From contig JALHNV010000004.1 of the NCBI GenBank assembly GCA_022843325.1, forward strand, positions 28,815-92,814: DNA of 64,000 bases, written 5' to 3'. The notes under the pieces were generated by a model, which saw only the letters and a list, made by a program, of their open reading frames with translations, was not told the origin of the DNA and ran no database searches. This DNA is from Pseudolabrys sp. GTDB lineage: Bacteria > Pseudomonadota > Alphaproteobacteria > Rhizobiales > Xanthobacteraceae. Both the position numbers and the translations under genes were made by a program. This document shows, piece after piece, positions 1-8,073 of the stretch. Numbering within the stretch: position 1 is the first letter of the stretch; each line of letters begins with the position of its first letter.

Positions 1-1
1 T

Positions 2-451
2 GCGCCGTCCGGCAGCCACACTGCGTTCTGGTGGCCGTTCGCGCCGTACTCGGTCGATGGCGGGCCGCAGGAGTGGGAGAGCAACCGCGCCGATTATACC
101 CAGCGTATTCTGGACTACTGGCGCGTCTATGCCTCCAACCTCGACGGCGACAACCTGCTCGGCAGCTATCTGTTCACGCCGCTCGACGTCGAAAAGCTGA
201 ACGTCAACATGCGGCAGGGCGCGGTGCGCATGGGCGCTTACGTGCCGGACCAGCTTGGCATCAACCGGCCGCATCCGCTCCTTCCTGGCTCGCGCACGCC
301 GGTCGAAGGCCTCTATCTTGGCGGCTCGTCATCCGGCAATGGCGGCGGTGTCAACGGCGCGGCCGGCTACATCGCAGCCAATGCCATCGCCGACGACCTG
401 CGCCTGAAGCGGCCGTGGACCCCGGTGCCGCCGCCCGAATGGAAGCATTGA
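2..451 (+). CDS. FAD-dependent oxidoreductase (phytoene desaturase-like), C-terminal part
   Basis: The reading frame is open from the window edge and ends at TGA 449-451, so only about 149 C-terminal residues are seen. They end with a segment around GLYLGGSSSGNGGGVNGAA followed by AANAIADDL. That is the usual C-terminal FAD-contact helix of phytoene-desaturase/amine-oxidase type flavoproteins, in which a Gly-rich loop precedes the last helix. The N-terminal dinucleotide-binding motif is outside the window, so the substrate cannot be judged. It converges on the cupin gene that follows. Family assignment is fairly safe; specific function is unknown. Confidence 0.7.
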   Translation, partial: APSGSHTAFWWPFAPYSVDGGPQEWESNRADYTQRILDYWRVYASNLDGDNLLGSYLFTPLDVEKLNVNMRQGAVRMGAYVPDQLGINRPHPLLPGSRTPVEGLYLGGSSSGNGGGVNGAAGYIAANAIADDLRLKRPWTPVPPPEWKH

Positions 452-469
452 CGCTTAGACACGAAGCCT

Positions 470-955
470 TCACTTCCCCAGCGTCACCGTATCGAACTGC
501 GCCGGCAGCACGATCTCCAGCAGTTCGCAGTCGTCGGAGTAGCCGAGCACGCTGTGCCTGATGCGCGGCGGCTGCAGCCAGCAGCTGCCGGCGTGAAAGG
601 TGTGCACGCCTTCGCCCTCGAACTCGGTCTTGTACCAGCCCTTCAGCACATAGATCATCTGCAGGTCGACGTCGTGAAAATGCGGCGTCGATACGTCTTC
701 GGCGCGGTAGGGCGGGATGAAGCGGATGACATGCGCCTGCACCATGCCGCCGGTCGCGGGCGCGAGGCCCAGATCGCGGTATTTGGCATAGGTGCGCAGG
801 CCCTGGTCGAAATCTTCCTCGCGCAAATGGCTGACGGCGAACTGCTGCTTCGGCTTGGCCTTGGCCCGGGTTTTCCCTTTGACGGCGCGGCGCACCGCGG
901 CCTTGCGTCCGACCGGCTTGCGCAGCGGCTGGACTTTCTTCTTGCCCTTGGCCAT
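470..955 (-). CDS. cupin-domain protein with Lys/Arg-rich N-terminus
   Basis: About 161 residues. The start at 955 is chosen because a GGGAGGG ribosome site lies just upstream; the longer in-frame extension to 1174 overlaps the divergent neighbour and has no such site. Residues 1-40 are very basic (MAKGKKK..., RKAAVRRAVKGKTRAKAK). The rest is a small cupin barrel with the metal-type motif PHFHDVDLQMIYVLKGW and the second motif GSCWLQPPRIRHSV. Cupins of this size are often sugar isomerases, dioxygenases or sensor domains; nothing here selects one. The basic tail resembles nucleic-acid-binding tails, but that is inference. Confidence 0.75.
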   Translation of the reverse strand: MAKGKKKVQPLRKPVGRKAAVRRAVKGKTRAKAKPKQQFAVSHLREEDFDQGLRTYAKYRDLGLAPATGGMVQAHVIRFIPPYRAEDVSTPHFHDVDLQMIYVLKGWYKTEFEGEGVHTFHAGSCWLQPPRIRHSVLGYSDDCELLEIVLPAQFDTVTLGK

Positions 956-1000
956 TGATCCCTCCCCCGAGGACGCAATTGGATCACGCCGGCCTTGACC

Positions 1001-1486
1001 ATGGAAGCCCCGAAACCGCCCGCCATCCGGATCTTTGTCGATGCCGACGCCTGTCCGGTGAAGCCGGAGGTGTACCGGGTCGCCGAGCGTTATGGGCTGT
1101 TCGTTTATGTGGTCGCCAACTCGTTCATGAACGTGCCGCGTAGTGGTATGATCGAGCGGGTGATCGTCACGCAAGGGCCGGACGTCGCCGACGACTGGAT
1201 CGTCGAACGCGCGGGACCGAGCGATATCGTTATCACCGCCGACGTGCCATTGGCCGGGCGGTGTGTGCGTAACGGGGTTACCGTGCTGTCACCGACCGGC
1301 AAGCCGTTTGACGACAACGCTATGGGCATGGCGCTGGCGACGCGGGATCTGATGACCAGCCTGCGCTCGGCCGGCGAACAGACGCGTGGTCCGCCGCCGC
1401 TGTCGCGGCAGGACATCTCGCGGTTTCTCTCGGCGCTGGATCTGGCGGTGGTGCGGTTGAAGCGGAAGCTCAATCCGTCATCCTGA
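1001..1486 (+). CDS. YaiI/YqxD family (DUF188/UPF0178) protein
   Basis: 161 residues starting at ATG 1001; a TTG six bases upstream is less likely. The N-terminus IRIFVDADACPVKPEVY is the hallmark of the DUF188 family, a PIN-like fold with acidic residues near the start. Further conserved pieces are VANSFMNVPRSG, DWIVERAGPSDIVITADVPLA and the C-terminal FLSALDLAVVRLKR. Length matches the family (about 150 aa). The biochemical role is not established; a nuclease-like activity is suspected from the fold. It is divergent from the cupin gene with a 45-bp gap. Confidence 0.88.
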   Translation: MEAPKPPAIRIFVDADACPVKPEVYRVAERYGLFVYVVANSFMNVPRSGMIERVIVTQGPDVADDWIVERAGPSDIVITADVPLAGRCVRNGVTVLSPTGKPFDDNAMGMALATRDLMTSLRSAGEQTRGPPPLSRQDISRFLSALDLAVVRLKRKLNPSS

Positions 1487-1548
1487 AGTGCGAGCCGCGC
1501 TTGCGGCGAACCTCGAAGGATGAACGGCCGGGGGCTAAACCCAAACTC

Positions 1549-1637
1549 CGCTCATTCCCGCGCAAGCGGGAATCCTGAGCCACAAACAATGCCGGAGAAG
1601 GTCGCCCTGGGTCCCCGCTTTCGCGGGGACGAGCGGG
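1549..1637. repeat. dispersed palindromic repeat, family A, inverted pair
   Basis: Two GC-rich palindromic units face each other: CGCTCATTCCCGCGCAAGCG at the left and a copy ending CGCGGGGACGAGCGG at the right. Each unit is itself a hairpin, and the pair forms a larger imperfect one. Related pairs occur at 5557-5632, 17196-17279, 20343-20425, 48927-48994 and 61903-61976. All except the 36926-36955 copy lie between genes. Here it sits after two converging genes. Confidence 0.85.
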
Positions 1638-1642
1638 GAGAG

Positions 1643-2338
1643 TTACTCCGCCGCGGCCGCGACGCCGCCGTGGGCCTTGGACCAGCCGGCCGGGTCGTTG
1701 ATGAAGTTCTCGACCTCGGCCAGTTTTTTCGGCTCGAACTTGCCGCTGGCCTTGGCCACCGCCAGCACGTCGCGCCACGTCGTCAGGTAGTGCATGGTGA
1801 CGCCGATGTCGGCGAGAACCTTCCGGCCTTCCGGATAGATGTCGTAGAAGAACAGCACCGTGCAATGGTCGCAGGTGCCGCCGGCGTCACGGATCGCCTT
1901 GACGAAATTGATCTTGCTGCGGCCGTCGGTGGCGAGGTCCTCGACCAGCAGCACGCGCTGGCCCGGGATCAACTGGCCTTCGATCTGGGCGCCGCGGCCG
2001 AAGCCCTTCGCTTTCTTGCGCACATATTGCATCGGCAGCGCCAGCCGGTCGGCAACCCAGGCGGCGAAGGGAATGCCGGCGGTCTCGCCGCCGGCGACGG
2101 CATCGAGCTTGTCGCGGCCGATGTCGCGTTTGATGCCGGCGACGGTGAAATCCATCAGCAGGCTGCGCACGTCGGGAAACGAGATCAGCCAGCGCGAGTC
2201 GTTGTAAACCGGGCTTGCCCAGCCGCTGGTGAAGATGAAGGGCTTGTCGTCCATGAACCGCACCGCGCCGGTGTCGAGGTACATCCGCGCGGTCAGTTCG
2301 GCGATGGTCTTGCGGTCGAGCAGTTCAGGCGTGGTCAT
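1643..2338 (-). CDS. pyrE: orotate phosphoribosyltransferase
   Basis: 231 residues. The enzyme transfers ribose-5-phosphate from PRPP to orotate, giving OMP in pyrimidine synthesis in the cytoplasm. The PRPP-binding motif is clear as VLLVEDLATDGRSK, and the substrate loop region FIFTSGWASPVYNDSR matches the family. It is slightly longer than the E. coli enzyme (213 aa), with extra sequence at the C-terminus (ENFINDPAGWSKAHGG...). It is the last gene of a long minus-strand run, 47 bp after an amidase. It may be cotranscribed with the transporter/amidase genes or carry its own promoter. Confidence 0.9.
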   Translation of the reverse strand: MTTPELLDRKTIAELTARMYLDTGAVRFMDDKPFIFTSGWASPVYNDSRWLISFPDVRSLLMDFTVAGIKRDIGRDKLDAVAGGETAGIPFAAWVADRLALPMQYVRKKAKGFGRGAQIEGQLIPGQRVLLVEDLATDGRSKINFVKAIRDAGGTCDHCTVLFFYDIYPEGRKVLADIGVTMHYLTTWRDVLAVAKASGKFEPKKLAEVENFINDPAGWSKAHGGVAAAAE

Positions 2339-2385
2339 GGCAGCGGGTCCGTGCGGGAGACCCCGCGTTCAAAGCATAAAACGCC

Positions 2386-3582
2386 TCACGCCGCCATCCC
2401 GCAATGCCGCGCCAATGCACAGGCAAGATCGAGCAGCGCCTCGTCGCCGCCGGGCCAGCCGATCAGCGACAGCCCGACCGGGCAGCCGTCGACGGTGCCG
2501 ATCGGCAGGGTCACCTGCGGCAGGCCGGCGAGGCCGGCCGTGCAGGTCAGCCGCATCACCCGCACGCGGAAGTGCTCCAGTTCCGCCGGCGTATGATCGA
2601 GTCGCGGCGCGATGCAGGGCGCGGTCGGCAGCGCCAGCACGGTGCCGGGCCGGACGATGCCGCGGATATGGTCGCGCGCCTCAGCATGCAGCGTGCGGGC
2701 GACCGCAAGCTCGTCGACGCCGATGGCGGCGGCGGCGTCCATGCGCTCGCGGATGCCGGGGCCCATCGGCGGCTGATGGCGGGTGACGAAGGAGCCGAAG
2801 GACTGCCAGACCTCGTGGGCCTGGATGATGCGGAAGGCCTCGCGCCAGGGATCGAATCCGTCCGGCGCGATGCGCGCGTGCACCATCGGCGGCAGGTCGT
2901 CGACCATGAATTCGAGCGCGCTGTGCATCAGGTCGGCAATCTTCTCGTCGGCCTCCTCGAAGGCGTCCTCCAGCACGATCACTCTCTGGATCGGCGCGGC
3001 GACCGCATTGCCGTCGAGCAGCACGGTCCCAAGTGCGCGGAATACACCGGGACCCGAAGCAAACCAGCCGGGCACATCGAACGATGGCGCCATCGCTGTC
3101 GCGCCGGCGGCATCGACGCGGTTGTGCGTCGGCCGGATGCCGTAGACGCCGTTGAACGCGGCCGGAATGCGGACCGAGCCGCCGGTGTCGCTGCCCAGCG
3201 CAAAGTCGCACGCGCCCGACGCCACGGCGGAGGCGGAGCCGCTCGACGAGCCGCCCGGCAGCCGGCCCGGCGCACGCGGATTGACCGGCGTGCCGTAATG
3301 CGCGTTCGCGCCGGTGACGCTGTAGAAAAACTCGTCGCACACGGTCTTGCCGATGATGGTGGCGCCGGCGTCGAGGATTTTTTGGACCGCGGTCGAATTC
3401 CGCGCGGCGGCGGGGTGAGTCTCCAGCCAGGTTGGATTGCCGTTGGCGCAGCGTGTCCCTGCGATGTCGTACATGTCCTTGACCGCGGCCGTGAGGCCCG
3501 CCAGCGGACCCTCGGCGGCGCCCGTGACCGGCTCCGGCAGGTCGTGCGGCACGAAGGCCGAGAGATACAACGGTGAGGTCAT
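2386..3582 (-). CDS. amidase (amidase-signature family)
   Basis: 398 residues from ATG 3582, chosen because AAGGAGAG lies at correct spacing; a GTG at 3603 overlaps the preceding stop and is weaker. Amidase-signature hydrolases cleave carboxamides with a Lys/cis-Ser/Ser triad. All three are visible: Lys35 in AAVKDMYD, the Gly/Ser stretch PGGSSSGSASA (about 109-119) and Ser136 in DTGGSVRIP. It is short for the family (usually 450-500 aa) but looks complete. It follows three deacetylase-fold hydrolases and a Liv-type importer on the same strand, which suggests that it hydrolyses an imported amide or an amide made by those enzymes. Substrate unknown. Confidence 0.9.
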   Translation of the reverse strand: MTSPLYLSAFVPHDLPEPVTGAAEGPLAGLTAAVKDMYDIAGTRCANGNPTWLETHPAAARNSTAVQKILDAGATIIGKTVCDEFFYSVTGANAHYGTPVNPRAPGRLPGGSSSGSASAVASGACDFALGSDTGGSVRIPAAFNGVYGIRPTHNRVDAAGATAMAPSFDVPGWFASGPGVFRALGTVLLDGNAVAAPIQRVIVLEDAFEEADEKIADLMHSALEFMVDDLPPMVHARIAPDGFDPWREAFRIIQAHEVWQSFGSFVTRHQPPMGPGIRERMDAAAAIGVDELAVARTLHAEARDHIRGIVRPGTVLALPTAPCIAPRLDHTPAELEHFRVRVMRLTCTAGLAGLPQVTLPIGTVDGCPVGLSLIGWPGGDEALLDLACALARHCGMAA

Positions 3583-3599
3583 GCCGCTCTCCTTCGACG

Positions 3600-4475
3600 T
3601 CACGTCTGCTGGCCGAGGTACCAGTCGAGAATTTGTTCGCCGTTCCAGGCGACCACGCCGTCATGCGCCAGCAGCTCCCGGAAGGTGCGCTCGACATGGC
3701 CGATCCGGTGCGGCACACCGGACAGGTAAGGATGGCAGGCGATCGACAGGATCTTCGGACGGTCCACCGATTCGGCATAGAGGCAATCGAACTGGTCGCG
3801 CGCGCGGATATACATCATGTCCGAGCCGTGATGCTGCAGCGCCATCATGACGATGTCATGGATTTCAAAATTGTAGGGCAGTGCCACCACTGGCTTGTGC
3901 GTGGTCTTCAGTGTCACCGGCTCGTCATCGAGCACCCAGTCGCCGATATATTCGACGCCCGCCTCCGACAGAAAATCGAGCGTATCGAAGGTCTGGGTCA
4001 GGCCGGGGCCGAACCAGCCGCGCGGCCGCTTGCCTGAGAACTTCTCGATGACATCCATCGACTTCATGATGACGCCGCGCTGGTCCTCGGCCTTGTGCAT
4101 CGGCACCTGGTCGTAGCCGTGGGCGTTGAGTTCCCAGCCGCTGTCGAGACAGGCGGTGACGACCTGCGGATAGGTTTCGCAGACACGCGCATTCAGCGTG
4201 ACCGTCGGCGACACGCCGAGGCTCTCCATCATCTTGCGAATGCGCCAGAAGCCGACCCGCATGCCGTATTCGTGCCAGGTCCAGTTCGGATGGTCCGGCT
4301 GCTGGGGCTGGCCCTGTGGCGGCGAGATCACCATGCGCGCCATCGGTCGGCCCATCTCCCATTCCTCCAGCGCCAGCACGGGCCAGATGACCAAACGCAC
4401 GCCTTTCGGAAACTTCAGAGGCGGGCGGTTCTCGATCGGTGAAAAGGCAAGTCGTTCGCGCGGATGCATGGCCAT
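3600..4475 (-). CDS. PuuE-like polysaccharide deacetylase-family hydrolase, paralog 1
   Basis: 291 residues from ATG 4475 (MAMHPRERL). It belongs to the NodB/polysaccharide-deacetylase superfamily, in the branch that resembles PuuE allantoinase. Motifs shared by the three tandem paralogs are HEYGMRVGFWR, AHGYDQVPMH, RGWFGPGLTQT, DWVLDDEPV and ACHPYLSGVPHR, ending in AWNGEQILDWY. The usual TFDDG metal motif of NodB is not present in canonical form: the equivalent strand reads LALEEWE. There is no signal peptide, so a cytoplasmic enzyme acting on a small cyclic amide or ureide is more likely than a wall deacetylase (inference). It lies 17 bp before the amidase start. Confidence 0.82.
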   Translation of the reverse strand: MAMHPRERLAFSPIENRPPLKFPKGVRLVIWPVLALEEWEMGRPMARMVISPPQGQPQQPDHPNWTWHEYGMRVGFWRIRKMMESLGVSPTVTLNARVCETYPQVVTACLDSGWELNAHGYDQVPMHKAEDQRGVIMKSMDVIEKFSGKRPRGWFGPGLTQTFDTLDFLSEAGVEYIGDWVLDDEPVTLKTTHKPVVALPYNFEIHDIVMMALQHHGSDMMYIRARDQFDCLYAESVDRPKILSIACHPYLSGVPHRIGHVERTFRELLAHDGVVAWNGEQILDWYLGQQT

Positions 4476-4580
4476 GAGACTTCTCTTGCGGGGGATAGGG
4501 GGCGGCGTTGGGCCACCCAAGTGAATGAGGTAACGCCGGTCGCGGCAGCGACCGGTTGCCGGTGACACGGTTTAAGAAGG

Positions 4581-5486
4581 CTAAGGCGCCTTCGGCCCGA
4601 CCTTCTTGTACCAGTCGGCGATCTGCGCGCCGGTCCAGAATAGAACGTCCTTTTTCTTGCGGATCTTCTGGAATATCTGCCGGAAATATTTGGCGCGGTG
4701 CGGCGCGCCCATGATGTAGGGGTGCACTGAGATCGCCATCACCCGCGCCGAATCCTTGGAGTCCTTGTAGATCTGCTCGAACTGGTCCATCGCCCGTTCA
4801 TAGAACTCGGACGCCTTGTGATGCTGGATCAGCATCATCGCGACGTCGTTGCATTCCTGGGTGTAGGGGATGTTGAGGATCGGCTTGCCGCGGGTCTTCA
4901 TCCACACCGGCTGGTCGTCGAGCACCCAGTCGGCGACATAGTCGTAGCCTTCCTCGGCGAGAATGTCCGGCGTCTCCCAGGTCTCGGTCAGGCCCGGCCC
5001 GAGCCAGCCGCGGGGCTTGGCGCCGGTGGCCTTTTCGAGCACGGAGACGCACTTGCGAATGTCCTCGCGCTCGTTCTCGACTTTCTGCATGTTGCGCTGG
5101 GTGTAGCCGTGACCTACGAACTCCCAGTTGCGGTCGACGCAGGCTTTGACGATGTCGGGAAACGCTTCGACGGCGACGCCGTTGATGTTCATGACGCCGG
5201 GAATCTTGAACTCATCATAGACCTCGAGCAACCGCCAGAAGCCGACCCGGTTGCCGTATTCGTGCCAGCACCAGTTCGGAATGTCCGGCATCGGCGAACC
5301 GCCGGCCGGCGGCGTCAGCACGGTGCGCGGCATGGTCTGCGTCGGGTCCCATTCCTCGACGTTGGTGACGGTCCACACCACCATGCGCGCTTTATTCGGC
5401 AGCTTCAGCGGTTCGCGTTTGGTGATGGCGGAATAATCGAGACGGTCGTTCGGCAGCATCCCGACCGGCGGCTTGGGGAAGTTCAT
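4581..5486 (-). CDS. PuuE-like polysaccharide deacetylase-family hydrolase, paralog 2
   Basis: 301 residues. It is the same family as its two neighbours, with motifs HEYGNRVGFWR, GHGYTQRNMQ, RGWLGPGLTET, DWVLDDQPV, SVHPYIMGAPHR and FWTGAQIADWY. It differs at a conserved spot: where paralogs 1 and 3 have His about six residues after H-x-Y (PMH, PIH) this one has Gln (NMQ), so metal or substrate binding may differ. There is no signal peptide. It is separated by 105 bp from paralog 1 and by 165 bp (holding a palindromic repeat) from paralog 3. Same operon direction as the Liv transporter. Confidence 0.82.
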   Translation of the reverse strand: MNFPKPPVGMLPNDRLDYSAITKREPLKLPNKARMVVWTVTNVEEWDPTQTMPRTVLTPPAGGSPMPDIPNWCWHEYGNRVGFWRLLEVYDEFKIPGVMNINGVAVEAFPDIVKACVDRNWEFVGHGYTQRNMQKVENEREDIRKCVSVLEKATGAKPRGWLGPGLTETWETPDILAEEGYDYVADWVLDDQPVWMKTRGKPILNIPYTQECNDVAMMLIQHHKASEFYERAMDQFEQIYKDSKDSARVMAISVHPYIMGAPHRAKYFRQIFQKIRKKKDVLFWTGAQIADWYKKVGPKAP

Positions 5487-5556
5487 GGCGGTTCCTCGGC
5501 GGTTTCAGCGTGCTTGTTGCGCGTCTTGAATTGGTCAGGGCCGATGTCTCAATCCC

Positions 5557-5632
5557 CGCTCATTCCCGCGGAAGCGGGAATCCAGCTCTTGCGGCGAAAG
5601 AACTGGGTCCCCGCTTTCGCGGGGACGAGCGG
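5557..5632. repeat. dispersed palindromic repeat, family A, inverted pair
   Basis: The left unit is CGCTCATTCCCGCGGAAGCG and the right unit ends CGCGGGGACGAGCGG, with about 20 bases between them. It fills most of the gap between two deacetylase paralogs that otherwise look cotranscribed, so in RNA it would form a strong hairpin within the operon. Confidence 0.88.
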
Positions 5633-5651
5633 AGACCACTTAACCCGACTC

Positions 5652-6548
5652 TCAAACCTTGGCGATGCCCTTGTACCAGTCGTAGATCTGCTCGCCGTTC
5701 CAGTGCAGCACGCCCTCGTGCTGGTTCACGTAGTCGTAGATCTGCTCGAGATACTTGATCCGGTGCGGTTGGCCGGAAATATAGGGATGGATCGCCAGCG
5801 CCACGAACTTGGCGCGATCCTCGCTCTCGGCATAGAGCCGGTCGAACTGGTCCTTCACCAGTTGCAGCAGGTAATCACTGTTGTGGTGCTGGACGATCAT
5901 CACCGGGATGTCGTTGGTCTCGATGGTGTAGGGCAGGGTGACCAGCGGGCCGCTGGTGGTCTTGATCACCGTCGGCTCGTCGTCATAGACCCAGTCGCCG
6001 ATGTATTTGACGCCGGCTTTGGCCAGCAGGTCCGGGGTCTCCAGCGTTTGGGTGAGGCCGGGCCCAAGCCAGCCGACCGGACGCTTGCCGCAGAACTTCT
6101 CCATGATGTCCATGGTGCGGTTGATCATGCCTTCCTGATCGGTTTCCTTGTGGATAGGGCCCTGCTCGTAGGCGTGGCCCATGAACTCCCAGCCGGCGTC
6201 GCGCGCCGCTTCCGCGACCCGCGGATAGTCCTCGCAAATGCGGGCGTTGGCGGCGAGCGTCGGCTTGATGCCGAGCTTCTTGTAGAGATCGAAGAAGCGC
6301 CAGCAGCCGACGCGCATGCCGTATTCGTGAAAACCCCAGTGCACCACGTCCGGCATCAGCGGCACGCCGGTCGGCGCGGGCAGCAGTTGCCGGGCCATCG
6401 GCTTGCCGATGTCCCAGACCTCGTAGTTGACGATGGTCCAGAATACGATGCGCGCCTTGCCCGGCAGCTTCAGCGGCGGGCGGTCGACGATGGCGGAATA
6501 TTCGTTGCGTTCGCGGGGGATCATGGGGTTCGACAAGGCAATCTCCAT
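5652..6548 (-). CDS. PuuE-like polysaccharide deacetylase-family hydrolase, paralog 3
   Basis: 298 residues. It is the first of the three paralogs after the transporter genes (38 bp after livF). Shared motifs: HEYGMRVGCWR, GHAYEQGPIH, VGWLGPGLTQT, DWVYDDEPTV, AIHPYISGQPHR and HWNGEQIYDWY. The strand equivalent to the NodB catalytic Asp motif reads NYEVWD. Comparison with PuuE-type enzymes (established family) suggests hydrolysis of a C-N bond in a small molecule; the exact reaction is not known. Likely cytoplasmic because no signal peptide is seen. Confidence 0.82.
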   Translation of the reverse strand: MEIALSNPMIPRERNEYSAIVDRPPLKLPGKARIVFWTIVNYEVWDIGKPMARQLLPAPTGVPLMPDVVHWGFHEYGMRVGCWRFFDLYKKLGIKPTLAANARICEDYPRVAEAARDAGWEFMGHAYEQGPIHKETDQEGMINRTMDIMEKFCGKRPVGWLGPGLTQTLETPDLLAKAGVKYIGDWVYDDEPTVIKTTSGPLVTLPYTIETNDIPVMIVQHHNSDYLLQLVKDQFDRLYAESEDRAKFVALAIHPYISGQPHRIKYLEQIYDYVNQHEGVLHWNGEQIYDWYKGIAKV

Positions 6549-6587
6549 TTACTCCCTCGCCCTCAGGGCAAGGAAAGGGAGAGATTG

Positions 6588-7310
6588 TCACGGCGTAGCG
6601 GCGACGCGCAACCCAACAAGGCGTTCGAGTGTAGCGGCGTCCTGCGACAACTGCGCCGAGGGCGCCGCATGCGCTACCGCGCCGCGTTCCAGCACGATGG
6701 CATCCGCCGTCAATTCCAGCGCGACCTCGGTGTGCTGTTCAACCAGAACGATGGCGACGCGGCGGTCGGCCAGCAAAAGCTTGATGGCGGCGATGAGTTC
6801 GTCGACGATCACCGGCGCCAGCCCCTCGCATGGCTCGTCCAGCAGCAGCAGCGCCGGATTGGTCATCAGCGCCCGCGCGGTCGCCAGCATTTGCTGCTCG
6901 CCGCCGGACAACTGGTTGCCCATGTTGCGGCGGCGCTCCGACAGGCGGGGGAACAGCTTGAACACCGCGGCCATGTCCCAGGGGCCGGGCCGCGATGCGA
7001 CGGTGAGGTTTTCCTCGACCGTCAGTGAAGGAAACACCTCGCGCTCTTGCGCCACCCAGCCGATGCCCTGCGTGGCGCGGCGATGCGGCGGCATCCTCGA
7101 CATGTCCTGCCCGCGCCACAGCACGCGGCCGGTGCGCAGTTGGGTGTAGCCCATGATGGTCAGCAACAAGGTTGTCTTGCCGACGCCGTTGCGGCCGAGC
7201 ACCGCCAGGCTGCCATTCTCGGGCAGCGTCAGCGAAATGCCGTGCAGCACCACCGCGTCGCCATAGCCGGCGGTGACGTTGTCCAGTTGCAGCAGCGGTT
7301 GATCAGCCAT
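6588..7310 (-). CDS. livF: branched-chain-amino-acid-type ABC transporter ATPase, LivF-like
   Basis: 240 residues. Nucleotide-binding subunit of a HAAT-family importer: Walker A LGRNGVGKTTLL, signature LSGGEQQM, Walker B ALLLLDEPCEGLAP. It hydrolyses ATP on the cytoplasmic face to drive uptake. It overlaps the LivG gene by 8 bp, and the binding protein and both permeases are directly upstream, so the set is complete. The substrate need not be an amino acid: HAAT systems also carry urea, amides and aromatic acids. A short relic similar to residues around VFPSLTVEENL of this protein occurs at 15372-15452. Confidence 0.92.
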   Translation of the reverse strand: MADQPLLQLDNVTAGYGDAVVLHGISLTLPENGSLAVLGRNGVGKTTLLLTIMGYTQLRTGRVLWRGQDMSRMPPHRRATQGIGWVAQEREVFPSLTVEENLTVASRPGPWDMAAVFKLFPRLSERRRNMGNQLSGGEQQMLATARALMTNPALLLLDEPCEGLAPVIVDELIAAIKLLLADRRVAIVLVEQHTEVALELTADAIVLERGAVAHAAPSAQLSQDAATLERLVGLRVAATP

Positions 7311-8073
7311 GGTGGCGCTTGCCCAGATAGACTTCGCGCACGCCCGGATCGGCGGCGATTTCGGCCGGCGAGCCTTCGGTGAACACCGCGCCGCCGACCA
7401 TGACGATGATATGGCTGGCGAAGCGGAACACCACGTGCATGTCGTGCTCGATGAACAGCAGCGTCAGGTCGTCCGAAAGCCCTGCCACCACCTCGAAAAT
7501 ATCGCCGCTCTCGTCCTGCGGCACGCCGGCGGCCGGCTCGTCGAGCAGCAGCACCTTCGGTTTGGTCGCCAGCGCCAGCGCGATTTCCAGCAAGCGCTGG
7601 CGGCCATAGGGCAGCTCGCGCGTGGTTTGGTAGCAAACATCGCCGAGCCGCAGCTTCACCAGGATTTCGTAGGCTTCCTCGATCGCGTCCTTCTCGTCGG
7701 CGATATTTTGCCAGAACTTGCCGGCAAAACCCCGCCGCTCAGCCACGGCCAGTGTCACCGCCTCGAGCGGGTTCAGCCCGGCGAACAGGGTGTTGATCTG
7801 GAAGGTGCGCGCCAGCCCGCGCCGCACGCGGTGCTGCGGCTCCAGCGCGGTGATGTCCTCGCCGCCGAGCAGAATCTGTCCGGCGTTCGGCGTCTGCATC
7901 CCGGTCATCAGATTGATCAGCGTGGTTTTGCCGGCGCCGTTCGGTCCGATCAGCGCATAGCGCGCGCCGACCGGCAGATTGAGTTCGATGTCGCGCGCCA
8001 CCACCAGCGAGCCGAAGCTCTTGGACAGGTGGCGGGTGGACAGCGCGGGCGTGCCGCCGGAATGCGTCGTCAT
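7303..8073 (-). CDS. livG: branched-chain-amino-acid-type ABC transporter ATPase, LivG-like
   Basis: 256 residues. Second ATPase of the importer: Walker A GPNGAGKTTLINL, a family-typical variant signature ELPYGRQRLLEIA, Walker B KVLLLDEPAAGV. The C-terminal GSPAEIAADPGVREVYLG is characteristic of LivG. Four bases overlap with the upstream permease gene (8070-8073), indicating translational coupling. Confidence 0.92.
   Translation of the reverse strand: MTTHSGGTPALSTRHLSKSFGSLVVARDIELNLPVGARYALIGPNGAGKTTLINLMTGMQTPNAGQILLGGEDITALEPQHRVRRGLARTFQINTLFAGLNPLEAVTLAVAERRGFAGKFWQNIADEKDAIEEAYEILVKLRLGDVCYQTTRELPYGRQRLLEIALALATKPKVLLLDEPAAGVPQDESGDIFEVVAGLSDDLTLLFIEHDMHVVFRFASHIIVMVGGAVFTEGSPAEIAADPGVREVYLGKRHHG

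Noticed and set aside
4818..7028. 736-codon open frame on the plus strand over the deacetylase genes
   Set aside because: It is antisense to three genes with clear motifs and runs through a palindromic repeat; its product is His/Arg/Asp-rich without domain features.
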